Counted from the stretch's first letter, positions 53,233-63,074 are shown. The stretch: DNA of 64,000 bases from JAFNAG01 sp963739235 (GCA_963739235.1 CAVTZY010000042.1:186001-250000), one strand, 5' to 3'. Numbers and translations are program-made. The notes: a model not told the origin generated them from the letters alone.

Positions 53233-53610
53233 ACGGCCCCAACCCCCCCACCCTGGACCTTTCGTCCACGCCTGAGCTCGCTGTGACGCCGATTGAACAC
53301 AACGAGAAAATATATGGACACCCATCAAGTAAGCATAAAACGGTGGGTGTCCACGTTTTTTCGAGGCTGCTTTATGGTTTCTAGTGGCTTTTTTGAGCCT
53401 CAGAATCGCTGATATCACATGCCTTCAGTAAATTCGCGTCGTCAGTCCCCGTTTTCCCCAAATCGCCGCCCCTGCCGCTGAGGCTCAGAAATGTCTAATG
53501 TTTAGAAATGATGAATAATGGATGTCCACGTTTCACGTTTTGTTCGTTTTACGGGCAGAATTTTCTTGCAAGCATGAGGCTCTGAAGCGTCTTATTGCCA
53601 TGGAGGTAAC
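53233..53610. other. Intergenic region with REP-like units
   Basis: Contains the GGACACCCA hairpin (53315-53353), the 53367-53460 copy of the GTCGTCAGTCCCC family and a half site at 53518-53530. No gene. Confidence 0.65.
53315..53460. repeat. REP-like hairpin plus GTCGTCAGTCCCC-family repeat
   Basis: TGGACACCCA (53315-53324) and TGGGTGTCCA (53344-53353) form a 10-bp perfect stem. Directly right, 53367-53460 repeats 45901-45993. The same order of the two families suggests composite mobile units. Confidence 0.78.
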
Positions 53611-54927
53611 ATGATGATGCTCCGCTTCCTCTATTATGCATGGCTGGGCATTCTGTCTGCCTCAATCCAGCGCCCGGCGCCGCACGCCCCTTCTTTCGCC
53701 ATCTACCTCATCGATCATCCTGAGGATTATGGGACGCAGGGTTCCAGGGTTTATGGCACCAGAGATGTCTCCGAGATTGGGCTGGAAGCGAAGCCGCTGA
53801 TCTCTGATGCGGACATTCTAAGCTATGACCTAAGACAGCATTCCATGAAATTGACCAAAGAGGCGGTGGCACGCATCCCGCGCACCCCATCGCTGCACGG
53901 CTTGCCGTTCGTGGTCGTGGCCAATGGCGACCGAATCTACCTCGGGGTGTTCAACAGGAACATCTCCTCCATCGGATGTGGCTGCCCCACGATCCTGGTC
54001 GATCGCAACCTGGTCTATTTTTCCCCTTACAAGGAGGGGCAGAACTCACTCCCGGAAGCTCAACCTGACAACACCCTGGTGATCGATCGCAGCTACCCAC
54101 AGGGTCTCTTCGCTCAGATCGCTGCGCCAGATCCCCGTTCCGATCCCCGCATAGTCAGGGCCTTGACGCAGCTTCATAAACTGAAAGCTGCCGATGAGTG
54201 GCTGGTCTGGCGCACGGGTAGGATTAGCGATGAGACCACCCCATTATCGAGCTATCCCCTGGAGAAACCATCCTCGGTGCTGGATCATTATCTCGACAAC
54301 CTTCTGGTGATCCATCCGGAACTGAAATGGGACCTGGAGTTCGCCGGCAACAAAAAGCTCGATCCCAAGGTGTCCATGGTGGGCAGGTGGCACGATTTTG
54401 ATGTGTATGATGTAATCGAGAAATCGCTCCACCTGAAGCAGATTGTTCTCGAGTCGCCGCCCGGCACGTATCGCATTCTCCACAGCCTCGCAACCGGAAC
54501 CCGTGTGGTTCCTGGCCCATCAAAAATCGTCACCGTGCAAGGGAAGCCGATTCTGGTGACGTCCAGCCCGCCGGAAGATCCCGAGCGTTTTTACGAGGAA
54601 AAGTTGTTTCTGCTGGATGAGCAGAGTGGATTGCCCACGGAGTTGAACGTCGAGGGCGTCATCGGAAGTGCCCTCTGGGAATTCTTCCCCGATAAACTGT
54701 GGCTAAGGAAAGCCGTCTGCCCGTTCGACCTGCAGACGCTCACCTATCAGGCGCCTGTATACAAAGATGGCGACCCGGAATGCTGCCCGACCGGCGGGGG
54801 CGTGGAAATCAGGCTGGGATTCCAAGGCAGCCTGCTGGTGCCGATCTACAAAAAGTACGATCCAACGAAAAAGGTTGGGGACGCAAGCCGGTTTGGTTCG
54901 CAGCCTTTGGCGCCCGCAACAATCTGA
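53611..54927 (+). CDS. Large secreted protein of unknown function
   Basis: 438 residues; GGAGG five bases before the ATG pair at 53611/53614. The N-terminus (MLRFLYYAWLGILSASI) may be a signal peptide. The next part (FAIYLIDHPEDYGTQGSRV, DVSEIGLEAKPLISDADI) resembles the beta-lactam sensor/peptidase-like or SecDF-like periplasmic regions that begin with EIYLV, but I cannot assign a family. The middle (DHYLDNLLVIHPELKWDLEF, VSMVGRWHDFDVYDVIEK) and the Cys pairs (GCGCP, ECCPTGGG) have no recognised motif. It stands alone between repeat-rich spacers. Confidence 0.6.
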   Translation: MMMLRFLYYAWLGILSASIQRPAPHAPSFAIYLIDHPEDYGTQGSRVYGTRDVSEIGLEAKPLISDADILSYDLRQHSMKLTKEAVARIPRTPSLHGLPFVVVANGDRIYLGVFNRNISSIGCGCPTILVDRNLVYFSPYKEGQNSLPEAQPDNTLVIDRSYPQGLFAQIAAPDPRSDPRIVRALTQLHKLKAADEWLVWRTGRISDETTPLSSYPLEKPSSVLDHYLDNLLVIHPELKWDLEFAGNKKLDPKVSMVGRWHDFDVYDVIEKSLHLKQIVLESPPGTYRILHSLATGTRVVPGPSKIVTVQGKPILVTSSPPEDPERFYEEKLFLLDEQSGLPTELNVEGVIGSALWEFFPDKLWLRKAVCPFDLQTLTYQAPVYKDGDPECCPTGGGVEIRLGFQGSLLVPIYKKYDPTKKVGDASRFGSQPLAPATI

Positions 54928-55243
54928 AATCCGAATTTCGAAGCCCTATCTGAACACGGGGGTCGGCAGCAGGCGAGCCTTCTGGGTAAGTCTGGTTTCG
55001 CCCACCTGTAAAACTCTTGGACACCCACTATTTCAATTCAAAATAATGGATGTCCACATTTTTCTTCCCTTCCGCAAAGACTATGACACGGAAAAATGGT
55101 GGGTGTCCAGATTCTTGCCGCTAGCAGTGGAGGCACTGTAACGCATTGCCCCAAGCAGGGCATTCACATTGCCTAACAACTGTTTAATTTGCTGTTTATT
55201 ATCCAAGTGTTTCGCCTTACTAAATCGAATCGATTGAGTAGAT
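54928..55243. other. Intergenic region with REP-like hairpin
   Basis: Holds TTGGACACCCAC (55017-55028) with TGGATGTCCACA (55045-55056) and a half site GGTGGGTGTCCAG (55097-55109). The rest, 55110-55243, is AT-rich and unassigned. Confidence 0.6.
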
Positions 55244-56704
55244 TTAGATGATATGCATGTCGTTGCCGAGCCATTTCAGAATCTCCTCGATCGGCTCCGG
55301 AATCGGCAATCCATCTTCTGCGGCAATGAGCCGCGCCCGGGTGGGTTTTCCGGCTTGGGGGTACTTCTGACATAGCCGTTGGTACTCTTGTTCACCAACA
55401 GCATTTCGAAGATGGTCTTCGTAGTTTTTGGTGAAGCGCCAGACTTTGCAGCTTCCATCCGGTTTGGCAAACGCATCGAGCGAATTGTTAAACGCCTTCT
55501 CATCATCACGCCTATCCGTAAAGTCTGAGGAGTCTTCATCATACAGAATGCCAACTGGGACGGCAAAGGACAGGGCGATCTTGGCGAATTCTGGAAGATT
55601 CCTCTTTCCTCCAACCTCGACCACTGTCGCCCCTTGGCGGTCAAGATCAATATTCAATCGTTTCGCATATTCAGGCAGCGCAAGCTTCTCAGTATCACCC
55701 TCCACGAAGAGAAGTCGATTGGCAAAAAACAGCTCGTTCCGTTCAGGATCCAGTTCTTTGATGAACTTCTCCCGCCGCTTCTGATCGGCAGGAAGATCCG
55801 ATGATGTGACATAGGTGCCCGTAGCCCCCTTCCTGACGAGAAATACATCGTTGTAGTCCGGCATGGATACAAAATGCGGCGAATGCGTCGTGTAGATGAT
55901 CTGATTCGTTTTCCCAATCTCCCGAAGAGTCTTATTTAACGAGCGCTGCATCTGAGGATGAAGAAACATTTCCGGTTCCTCGATCAGCAGAATGGCTCCC
56001 TGCTTCCGCCGTTCTTCAAAGGCCTGGAGGATGGAGAGTACGAGAGCATTCTGCATACCCTCACCAAGCTCCGTCGCGCTGATCGTGAAGTCGCCTTCCC
56101 GGATGCGGAGGTCGAGGGACTTGTAGAAGTCCATCGCGTCGAAAGGCGAAAAAAAGAAGTCGAGCTTATTCACATCCTTGACCGGATCGAAGCCGAGTTG
56201 CCGCAAGGCATTCTTTTTGATGGCAGCTTCCAATGCATCGAATGACGCGGTTCGGAGAAGCTTCATCACGACTTGCATCATCCGTTGGAATTCTTCCGCT
56301 CGCGGTACGACGGCCTTTGACCCGTCTGGCCGGCTGACGGTGACGGTCTCTTGCGGGCTATTGAAGTCACGATTGATGTCCTCGAACAGTTGCCGTAAGA
56401 GAGAATAGCGAGCGCCTGGGAGTTGTTCTCGAAGTGAGCGATTCGTACCAATATAGATGAGTGGAACCCCCTCCCGTACCTCGGACGGAATGTTCACGAG
56501 AGGCTGGTAGTGTCGCTGCTCCCCTGAACGTGGCGCTTTGGCAAGTACCATCGGAGGCTTTCCCTTAGCATCAAAACACTTCTGTTCCAGTCGCCTGACG
56601 CCTTTTTGTTCACCAACCTTGTAGCGGGTGTATTCAAAAGACAGGGTTACAATATCTGTTGGATCTGCACCTTTGAACTTCCTATACTGGATGGAGATTC
56701 TGTG
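55244..56704 (-). pseudogene. OLD-family ATPase/TOPRIM nuclease lacking its N-terminal Walker A region
   Basis: About 485 residues of an overcoming-lysogenization-defect-type protein survive: GMQNALVLSILQAF (signature-like region), LLIEEPEMFLHPQMQ (Walker B), IIYTTHSPHFVSMP (switch His), then a TOPRIM domain with FVEGDTEKLALPEY, GGKRNLPEFAKIA and LYDEDSSD. The first ~60-100 residues, with the Walker A GxxGxGKS, are gone: the frame remains open to 57103, but those codons are unrelated and overlap a lipoprotein gene on the other strand. The break near 56704 coincides with a CTGTGACAGGTACGG repeat. Without Walker A the ATPase cannot bind nucleotide. Full-length relatives serve in anti-phage defence. 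Confidence 0.75.
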
Positions 56705-56862
56705 ACAGGTACGGCATTGCTGCGACCCATGATTCCGAATTCTCCTGCCGCATAGTTTCGTCCTATGGCATCCTCGATAGCAGGGTAGTAGAATTGCGCC
56801 GGGGCGAAAGGGAATCATCTTCACGTCTTGCCGTTCGGGACAGGCGCCTGGTCTGGAGAAAC

Positions 56863-57105
56863 ATGCCGCAGAAGCCTCTGAGATCTGTTCTGCTCGGAAT
56901 TGCGGGGCTCGCGTCCATTCTGATTTCATGTGCGGGCCCCGAACAGCGCTCGCAGGAAGATTCCACGAGACGCTTGGATGCAGCTCAGAACTTGAGCGTC
57001 GTTGAGTCCGTGGCAAAAAGGCGGCTACAGATTCAATGGGGCGCTCAAGCCGCAACCGATCAAAAATCTTATCGTGGCCGCGGGCCGGAAGGAAGGCGGC
57101 CATAG
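56863..57105 (+). CDS. Small lipoprotein
   Basis: 80 residues from ATG 56863, with GGAGA five bases upstream. The N-terminus (RSVLLGIAGLASILISCAG) has a lipobox LISC, so Cys would be lipidated after signal peptidase II. The short mature part is polar (EQRSQEDSTRRLDAAQ). It ends 12 bases before the ADP-ribosylglycohydrolase-like gene and is probably its operon partner. Function unknown. Confidence 0.65.
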   Translation: MPQKPLRSVLLGIAGLASILISCAGPEQRSQEDSTRRLDAAQNLSVVESVAKRRLQIQWGAQAATDQKSYRGRGPEGRRP

Positions 57106-57117
57106 GAGGACTCTACT

Positions 57118-58302
57118 ATGAATCGTCGTCGCTTCTTGCACCACGGTGTAGTCCTGCCTGCCGCGGCACTTGCCGCCAAGGGCTCATTTGAGGCATTCCA
57201 GGGTGGGCCGGCAGCGGGCGGCAAGGTCAGCCTGCGGGATAAGTTCCTCGGCTGCATCGTCGGCTGCCATGTCGGATCGTCGATGGGTGCGCCTTGCGAA
57301 AGCTGGCCTTATGAGCAGGTCGAAGCGAAGTACGGCACTATTGACAAGCTGATGCCCTACCAGCATTACAACAACGGCTGGAACCGCGAGGCCGGAACCA
57401 CCGAAGACGGATGTGAGCGCCAGAAGCTGATGATCACGGCGATCATCGAAAAGAAAGACAGGGTAAACGCAGAAGACGTCAGAAAGATCTGGGTGCGGGA
57501 CATGAAGCCTGAGCAGGCAGGAATGATATCCGAGGCTTTCGAGATGCGATTGCTCGAGATGGCGAAGAGCGGCATCCCGGCCTGCGATATCGGAAGGTAT
57601 TGTGACTATGCCGGCCTGAACTCCTTCGCGCGATCCTGCCATCCGATCGGGCTGATCAACGCCGGCGACGCTGAGGGCGCAGTAACGGATGTGTTCGAAG
57701 TGGGGCAGCTCTATCAGACTACCAACAGCCGCGGTCTGCAGTGGGCCGCGGTAACCGGGATGTCGATCGCGGCAGCCACCAGGCCGGGAGCGACCGTCGA
57801 CAGCGTGCTCGGTGCGATTCAGAAGGGCGACCCTCGCTTCGGGAAGGATTTCGGTGAGATGCGCGCGTGGCGCGAGATCGAACGCGCCCTGACGCGCACG
57901 AAAGCTTGCAGGGATTTTCGCGAGATGCGCAAGGCTTTTGACTCTATCTACAGCGGCAGCGGGACTCCTTATGCGTTTTCCTCCGCTAACGAGGTGGTCA
58001 CCAAGGCCATCTGCGTTTTCAGCATGGTTAAGGGGAATACCAAGGACGCCTTGATCGCCGCCGTGAACTTTGGCCGGGACACGGATTGCCTGGCGGCCGT
58101 TGCCGCTGGAATTTCCGGCGCCCTCAGCGGCGCCGGCTCGATTCCCATGGAATGGATCAAGCAGGTCGATTACGCCACAAGCAAGATGCCGGTCACGAAC
58201 AACCGGAGAACGCTCCGAGAACACGCGGATGGGCTGTACGAAGCCTACCGCGCGCGCCTCCGCAAGATGCGCGCCTTTGCCGATGAGATGGAACAAGCCT
58301 GA
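57118..58302 (+). CDS. Exported ADP-ribosylglycohydrolase-family protein
   Basis: 394 residues; AGGAGG before the ATG. The start NRRRFLHHGVVLPAAALAA has a Tat-like signal. The ADP-ribosylglycohydrolase (DraG/ARH) fold shows DKFLGCIVGCHVGSSMGAP at the start (G..xGdalG pattern), AGTTEDGCERQKLM (the T-x-D/T-E-D metal motif) and NFGRDTDCLAAVAAGISGAL (the G-R-D-T-D metal motif). These bind two Mg ions. Whether it removes ADP-ribose or acts on another glycoside in the periplasm cannot be told; exported family members are common in sugar-degrading soil bacteria. Confidence 0.87.
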   Translation: MNRRRFLHHGVVLPAAALAAKGSFEAFQGGPAAGGKVSLRDKFLGCIVGCHVGSSMGAPCESWPYEQVEAKYGTIDKLMPYQHYNNGWNREAGTTEDGCERQKLMITAIIEKKDRVNAEDVRKIWVRDMKPEQAGMISEAFEMRLLEMAKSGIPACDIGRYCDYAGLNSFARSCHPIGLINAGDAEGAVTDVFEVGQLYQTTNSRGLQWAAVTGMSIAAATRPGATVDSVLGAIQKGDPRFGKDFGEMRAWREIERALTRTKACRDFREMRKAFDSIYSGSGTPYAFSSANEVVTKAICVFSMVKGNTKDALIAAVNFGRDTDCLAAVAAGISGALSGAGSIPMEWIKQVDYATSKMPVTNNRRTLREHADGLYEAYRARLRKMRAFADEMEQA

Positions 58303-58402
58303 TGGGGAATGACGAATGACAAATGGCGAGTGACGAATTACGTGTTTTCCATCCGTCACTCGCCATTTTGGGGGAAATGGTTGCACCAATTCCAAAGCGC
58401 TT

Positions 58403-58971
58403 CGCTTCTTTCTGGACCCGGCTATCCAGGAAGAACCGACCGGGCCGGCCAGGAAAGGACCGTGAGATCCAGCAGTTGATCCGCAGGATGGCCTGTTCTG
58501 ATCCCCTCTGGGGTGCACCGAGGGTATACGGGGAACTATTGAGGCTTGAGATCGATATCTCCGAGTGGACCGTCTCTCGCTATATGCGGAGGAAGGAATC
58601 CTCCGTCGCAGAACTGGAGGGCTTTTCTGGATAATCACATCGGGGAAACTGTTTCGATCGATTTCTTCACAGTCCCCACGGCCACCTTCCGTGTCTTGTT
58701 CGTTCTCATCGTTCTTGCGCATGATCGCTGCAAGATCGTGCACTTCAACATGACGGAAGATCCGACCGCAGCCTGGACCGCGCGGCAACTGGTTCAGACG
58801 TTTTACGATCGAAAATCCCCGCGCTACCTCATCCGCGACCGGGATGGAGTTTATGGGTTGATGTTTCAAGACCAGTTGAAGGCGCTCGACATCGAGGAGG
58901 TTGTTACCGCGCCAGTCCTCGACCCTACCAGGGCGCAAAACTCGAATTCCAGAGCCTGCTTTGGGGTATAA
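58403..58971 (+). pseudogene. IS transposase remnant (rve/DDE integrase core), frameshifted
   Basis: Two frames together give an IS481/IS3-like integrase: frame one RKNRPGRPGKDREIQQLIRR then GAPRVYGELLRLEIDISEWT and SRYM; a shift at about 58600; frame two FLDNHIGETVSIDFFTVPT, FRVLFVLIVLAHDRCKIVHF and WTARQLVQTF. The catalytic D of SIDFFTV and D of LIRDRDG are visible. The final Glu region is missing and the frame ends at 58971. The N-terminal part is also absent. Same family as the broken gene at 60525-61235. Confidence 0.8.
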
Positions 58972-59114
58972 TCCAGTCCGCTGGGGAATAGGCAAGCCCC
59001 GGAGCGGCCCGCCGAAGTTTATCTAAGATCTTATCTCGGAACCTGACCGGCGGCCGCACCCAGGCTTCGATCCGAAATGCAGTCAATTCCGACTATCCGC
59101 TTGGGAGGACAACG

Positions 59115-60239
59115 ATGAGGCATCTCTCGATTCTCGTGGTCGCTTGCGTGTTGCTGGCGACGGCCGGTGATGTTCGGGCGCAGGCGCAAATGCCGCAGAC
59201 GCAGCCGGCGGGGCTGCGCGTGGGCGTGGTGGGCTTTGTTCACGATCACCTTTCGGGGTTCTTCGGGCAGTTGCGCGCGCATCCGGAAATCCAGATCGTC
59301 GGATACGTTGAGCCGAACCAGCAACTGGCGACGCAGATTACCAGCCAGCGGCACCTGGATAAGAGCCTGATCTTTGCCGACCTGGAAGAGATGCTGGCCA
59401 AGACACATCCGCAGGCGGTGGTGACCTATACCAGCACGTTCGATCATCGCCGCGTCGTCGAGGTCTGCGCCAAGCAGGGCGTGCATGTAATGATGGAGAA
59501 GCCGCTGGCCGTCAGCATCGAGGATGCGCGCGCGATCGAGAAGGCGGCCCGCGCGGGGAAGATCAATGTGATGGTGAACTATGAGACGACGTGGTATCGC
59601 AGCAACCAGGCGGCTTATGACCTGGTGCACCAGAACGTCCTGGGCGAGATCCGCAAGATCGTCGTGCACGACGGGCACCGCGGGCCGAAGGAAATCGGAT
59701 GCAGCGCGCAGTTTCTGGCGTGGCTGACCGATCCGAAACTGAATGGGGGCGGCGCGCTGTTCGACTTTGGGTGTTACGGCGCGGATCTGGCGACGTGGTT
59801 GATGGATGGGCAACGGCCGCTGACGGTGACGGCGGTGACGCAGCGGATCAAGCCGGATGTGTATCCGAAGGTGGATGATGAGGCGACGGTCGTGGTGACG
59901 TATCCGAAGGCACAGCTCATCATTCAGGCGTCGTGGAACTGGCCATTCGATCGCAAGGACATGGAGGTGTATGGAAGGACGGGACAGGTGCTGACGGTGG
60001 CGAGGAACGATGTGCGGGTGCGCAGGCCGGGGGCAAATCCGGAACAGTTGGTGGCGGGGAAGCCGCTGGAAAGCCCGTATGATGATAATCTGTCGTATCT
60101 GCGCGGCGTGGTGACGGGGCAGATCAAGGCGGACGGGCCTTCGTCACTGGAGATAAACATGATCGCGACGGAGATCCTGGATGCGGCGAGGAAGTCGGCG
60201 GCGACGGGGAAGATGGTGACGCTGTCGGGAGGGAAGTGA
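59115..60239 (+). CDS. Exported Gfo/Idh/MocA-family oxidoreductase
   Basis: 374 residues; GGGAGGACAACG before the ATG. Signal peptide RHLSILVVACVLLATAGDVRA. A Rossmann domain follows (LRVGVVGFVHDHLSGFF, with the dinucleotide loop changed from GxGxxG to GFVHDH), then EKPLAVSIEDA (the conserved E-K-P) and the C-terminal alpha/beta domain (GGGALFDFGCYGADLATWLM, the G-G-G-x-L-x-D-x-G motif). Exported members use tightly bound NAD(P) to act on sugars or inositols. The atypical nucleotide loop leaves cofactor use uncertain. Confidence 0.88.
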   Translation: MRHLSILVVACVLLATAGDVRAQAQMPQTQPAGLRVGVVGFVHDHLSGFFGQLRAHPEIQIVGYVEPNQQLATQITSQRHLDKSLIFADLEEMLAKTHPQAVVTYTSTFDHRRVVEVCAKQGVHVMMEKPLAVSIEDARAIEKAARAGKINVMVNYETTWYRSNQAAYDLVHQNVLGEIRKIVVHDGHRGPKEIGCSAQFLAWLTDPKLNGGGALFDFGCYGADLATWLMDGQRPLTVTAVTQRIKPDVYPKVDDEATVVVTYPKAQLIIQASWNWPFDRKDMEVYGRTGQVLTVARNDVRVRRPGANPEQLVAGKPLESPYDDNLSYLRGVVTGQIKADGPSSLEINMIATEILDAARKSAATGKMVTLSGGK

Positions 60240-60240
60240 G

Positions 60241-60524
60241 GGTGAGGGTTGTCCTTATCTGATGGCTCGTTTTGTCGCTGGTCATTTGTCCCGGGTCATG
60301 GGTAAATGGCGAGCAACCGGAGGATCTGCGGATGAGGTCCGGAAAGCCTCCGATATCGAGCAGGTGTTTGCCGGTATCGCGGAGAACCTTCGGAATTCTC
60401 ACCTGATCGCCTACGTTCCTACAACTGCCAACGATGCCCGTTGGCGACCTGTGCCTTGCCAATACCCGAGCCACATTCATAACATTGATGTTCTGGTTTC
60501 GCGGTGGCAGGCTGGGCAGCTATG
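60241..60524 (+). pseudogene. Fragment of a VWFA-related acidobacterial protein
   Basis: In the frame from 60262 the segment ASDIEQVFAGIAENLRNSHL and AYVPTTANDARWRPV matches the end of the VWFA-related family typical of Acidobacteriota (F..I...LR..Y...Y.P......R...V). The main VWA domain with its MIDAS motif is absent. The match starts at about 60310 and stops near 60465, so it is a remnant. Confidence 0.55.
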
Positions 60525-61235
60525 ATCAAGGCACTCTTCTGCATGATTGCCCTGCTAAGCGTTGGATTCAGGCAACGTCGTGAGTTGGCGCTCGAGAATC
60601 TCGCGCTTCGCCACTATGCAGAGTCCCGAACTATGCCGAGAAAATCTTCGTGGCCCGCGTCAATCGTGGGTTTGCACAATCAAACAGTTGGCATAGTTTT
60701 TGAGGCCTTCTGCTCGCGGTCTCTCAAGAGTCCTGGGCATCAAGACAGCAGTCGATCGCAGCAAAGGAGCTGGCGGCCCCAATAGCCACGGCACTGGAAC
60801 TGCGGACTGCGGAACTGAGGCCGATGCCATGCGATGGCACAATTCGAGCGAAAACGCACAAGGAGGTTAGTGGTTTACGCAGAAAACTATGCCGAGTTGA
60901 GTGGGAAACAAACATTGTGGCGACACCACAAACTCGGGCGCTGTGACGGATCGGGCCCGCGCTACTCAGGATAGTTCGGGGCTCGGCATAGTGTTGCCTA
61001 TGCCGAGGCTCGGCATAGCCGGCAGCAACTCGCGATCTTCAACTGCAATCACCAACGATTGCGGATTCGAAGAACGGATCGGCAGTTTTGGATTTGGATC
61101 TCTCGAATCTGGGAAAGGTGGCACGAGTCGCTTCTCGTCGTCAAGCCAGATACGGTGGTTCGATGGCATCGGAAGGGATTCGCCCTCTATTGGACGTGGC
61201 TGTCGAAACGAAATCCTGCCCGGTCCAAGCACCCG
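60525..61235 (+). pseudogene. IS transposase N-terminal part, split by a nested insertion
   Basis: 60525-60614 encodes ALFCMIALLSVGFRQRREL then ALENLALRH, the start of an acidobacterial integrase-core transposase. 61020-61235 continues directly with RQQLAIFNCNHQRLRIRR, DRQFWIWISRIW and VVKPDTVVRWHRKGF. About 405 bases lie between (separate entry). The gene is then lost before its rve domain. It is the same family as 58403-58971, which covers the following part of the protein. Confidence 0.75.
60615..61019. mobile_element. ~400-bp insertion inside an IS transposase
   Basis: Interrupts the transposase exactly between LALRH and RQQLA. The ends contain GTCCCGAACTATGCCGAG (60623-60640) and, inverted, GGGGCTCGGCATAGTG (60974 onward), with further CTATGCCGAG/CTCGGCATAG copies at about 60887, 60992 and 61005. 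No transposase frame is inside. It looks like a small non-autonomous element. Confidence 0.6.
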
Positions 61236-61774
61236 AACATGGTCACGTGATAGAGATTCCCGAGGTTGGCGATCTTCACCATCGATACGAGAGGCGTGCG
61301 GCGTAGCGCCGATGCCTCCCATCTGCCGTCTCATATCATCAGTCGTACGACTTTGCCCCACCCAATCGGCGTTTGTGACCACCCGGTGAGAATCGTGCAC
61401 GCGTGTCATATCAGGAAACGCCCGGTTGGGTCGCGAGCAGTCCGGTGCGCCATTGTCTGGGGCGAGAAGATGGAAGAACAACAGTCGCCGAGCGCGCACG
61501 GCGATCCTGCAGAAACGAGCTGGCCCAGTTTTTGGCGAGCGACTACTGACGGACTTGCGACCCCCGTTCGCCGGAGTTTTGAGGCAGCGATGCCGGGCCG
61601 GACGCGTTCAGCGTCTTCGCGAGCGGAAAAGCCTTAACCGCAGGGAAACTCCGGCCGAAGAGTAGAGAGAAAGTGTATCAGTTTCTCCCCTCGGATTCAG
61701 CGCAGGTGTTGTCAGATATGGTTCTCCGCCCAGAATCACTCTATGCAGAATCCTGATAAACTAAGAGACTTCCA
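61236..61774. other. Intergenic, decayed sequence
   Basis: Open frames here (for example 61266-61637) have no recognisable domain and probably derive from IS decay. There is no clear promoter for the next gene. Confidence 0.4.
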
Positions 61775-63022
61775 TTGAACAAGCCACTATTGGTTTCGTA
61801 TTTTGCAGCCGGCGTGTCGCTTTTGGTCACGGCCCTCCAGATCACGCGCCCTAGCGCTCTTTCCACGCCCATACCGGTTGAGGCTCCAGGCCAGGTCGCT
61901 GCGGCGCCGGCTCAACCGCAAGCGCCTCGGAAACGGGATTTCCTGAACCAGGAAGCCCGCGGTCTTTACGTAACCTCCTGGATAGCAGGAATGAAGCGGT
62001 TCCGCGAAATCGCCGATGGCATGGCTGGTTCCGAGCTCAACACACTGGTCATCGACATCAAGGATTGTTCCGGAAAGGTCGGCTACGATTCGGCGCTGCC
62101 TTTCGTGGCCGAGATCAAGGCTCATGAGCGACGCATCCGTGATCTGGGAGCGGTGCTCAACTATTGCCGGGAGCGGAAAATACATACGATCGCGCGCATT
62201 TCCGTCTTTCAGGACCCGGTGCTTGCCGCAGCCAAGCCGGAGCTGGCGCTAAAGTCCACCGGCGGCGCCACCTGGAAGGACCGCAACGGCCAGGCCTGGG
62301 TTGATCCCTCATCACACAAGGTATGGGAATATAACCTGAACCTCGCCAAAGAGGCAGCCTATAGAGGATTCGATGAAGTCCAGTTCGATTACGTTCGCTT
62401 CCCCACCGATGGCAGTCTCGAGGCAATGGCATATCCCGTATATAAAACGGAAGTTCCGAAACACCAGGTGATAAAGAAGTTTTTTATATACCTGGACCAG
62501 GAGCTGAAGCCGATGGACATCCTCGTGTCTGCCGATATTTTCGGACTTACCACGGTTGCCGATGGCGACCTTAACATCGGACAGATGATCGATGACCTGG
62601 CGCCCTATGTGGATTATCTCTGTCCCATGGTATATCCCTCGCACTACCCCCCGGGCTACATGGGCTTCGCCAAGCCTGCCGAACACCCTTACAAAGTGGT
62701 CTACGACAGCTGCGTGAGAGGGCTGGACAAGCTCAAGGGGCAACGAGCGAAACTGCGGCCCTGGATTCAGGACTTCAATTTGGGTGCCAAGTATGACCGG
62801 CACATGATTCTGGAGCAGATCCAGGCGCTCCGGGACGCCGGAGCCTTCGGCTTCTGTGTCTGGAACGCAGGAAACGTATATACCACCGAGGCCTATAAGC
62901 CGCCGCTCCCCCAGGCAAACCCTAATCCCCCGTTTCGTGCCGCGCTGGTCGCCGAGCTGGAACGCCTACGCCAGGCCAAAGCCCCTCAGACACAGGGGAA
63001 TAAAAGCCTGAATAAGCAGTGA
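61775..63022 (+). CDS. DUF4015-type putative glycoside hydrolase
   Basis: 415 residues from TTG 61775. An N-terminal membrane-type or signal segment (LLVSYFAAGVSLLVTAL) and a Pro/Ala-rich linker lead to a TIM-barrel domain (~55-395): ARGLYVTSWIAG, NTLVIDIKDCSGKVGYDS, ARISVFQDPVLA, DEVQFDYVRFPTDG and SADIFGLTT, PMVYPSHY, LRPWIQDFNLG. These are the conserved strands of the DUF4015 (GH13-like) family, in which FDYVRFP and ADIFG carry the likely catalytic acids. The substrate is probably a polysaccharide of the envelope or exterior, not determined. No neighbour suggests a pathway. Confidence 0.85.
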   Translation: MNKPLLVSYFAAGVSLLVTALQITRPSALSTPIPVEAPGQVAAAPAQPQAPRKRDFLNQEARGLYVTSWIAGMKRFREIADGMAGSELNTLVIDIKDCSGKVGYDSALPFVAEIKAHERRIRDLGAVLNYCRERKIHTIARISVFQDPVLAAAKPELALKSTGGATWKDRNGQAWVDPSSHKVWEYNLNLAKEAAYRGFDEVQFDYVRFPTDGSLEAMAYPVYKTEVPKHQVIKKFFIYLDQELKPMDILVSADIFGLTTVADGDLNIGQMIDDLAPYVDYLCPMVYPSHYPPGYMGFAKPAEHPYKVVYDSCVRGLDKLKGQRAKLRPWIQDFNLGAKYDRHMILEQIQALRDAGAFGFCVWNAGNVYTTEAYKPPLPQANPNPPFRAALVAELERLRQAKAPQTQGNKSLNKQ

Positions 63023-63074
63023 AATTCGCTCAGCGGATCTTTTCGGAATTCGGGGCGGATTCCGCCTGGCTGGT

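Noticed and set aside
44579..55109. CRISPR array
   Set aside because: The repeats are palindromic units scattered one or two per spacer across 10 kb, without regular spacing, and no cas genes are present.
57184..58995. Long minus-strand open frame of 603 codons
   Set aside because: Antisense to the ADP-ribosylglycohydrolase-like gene and then the IS remnant; composition and lack of motifs mark it as a shadow frame.
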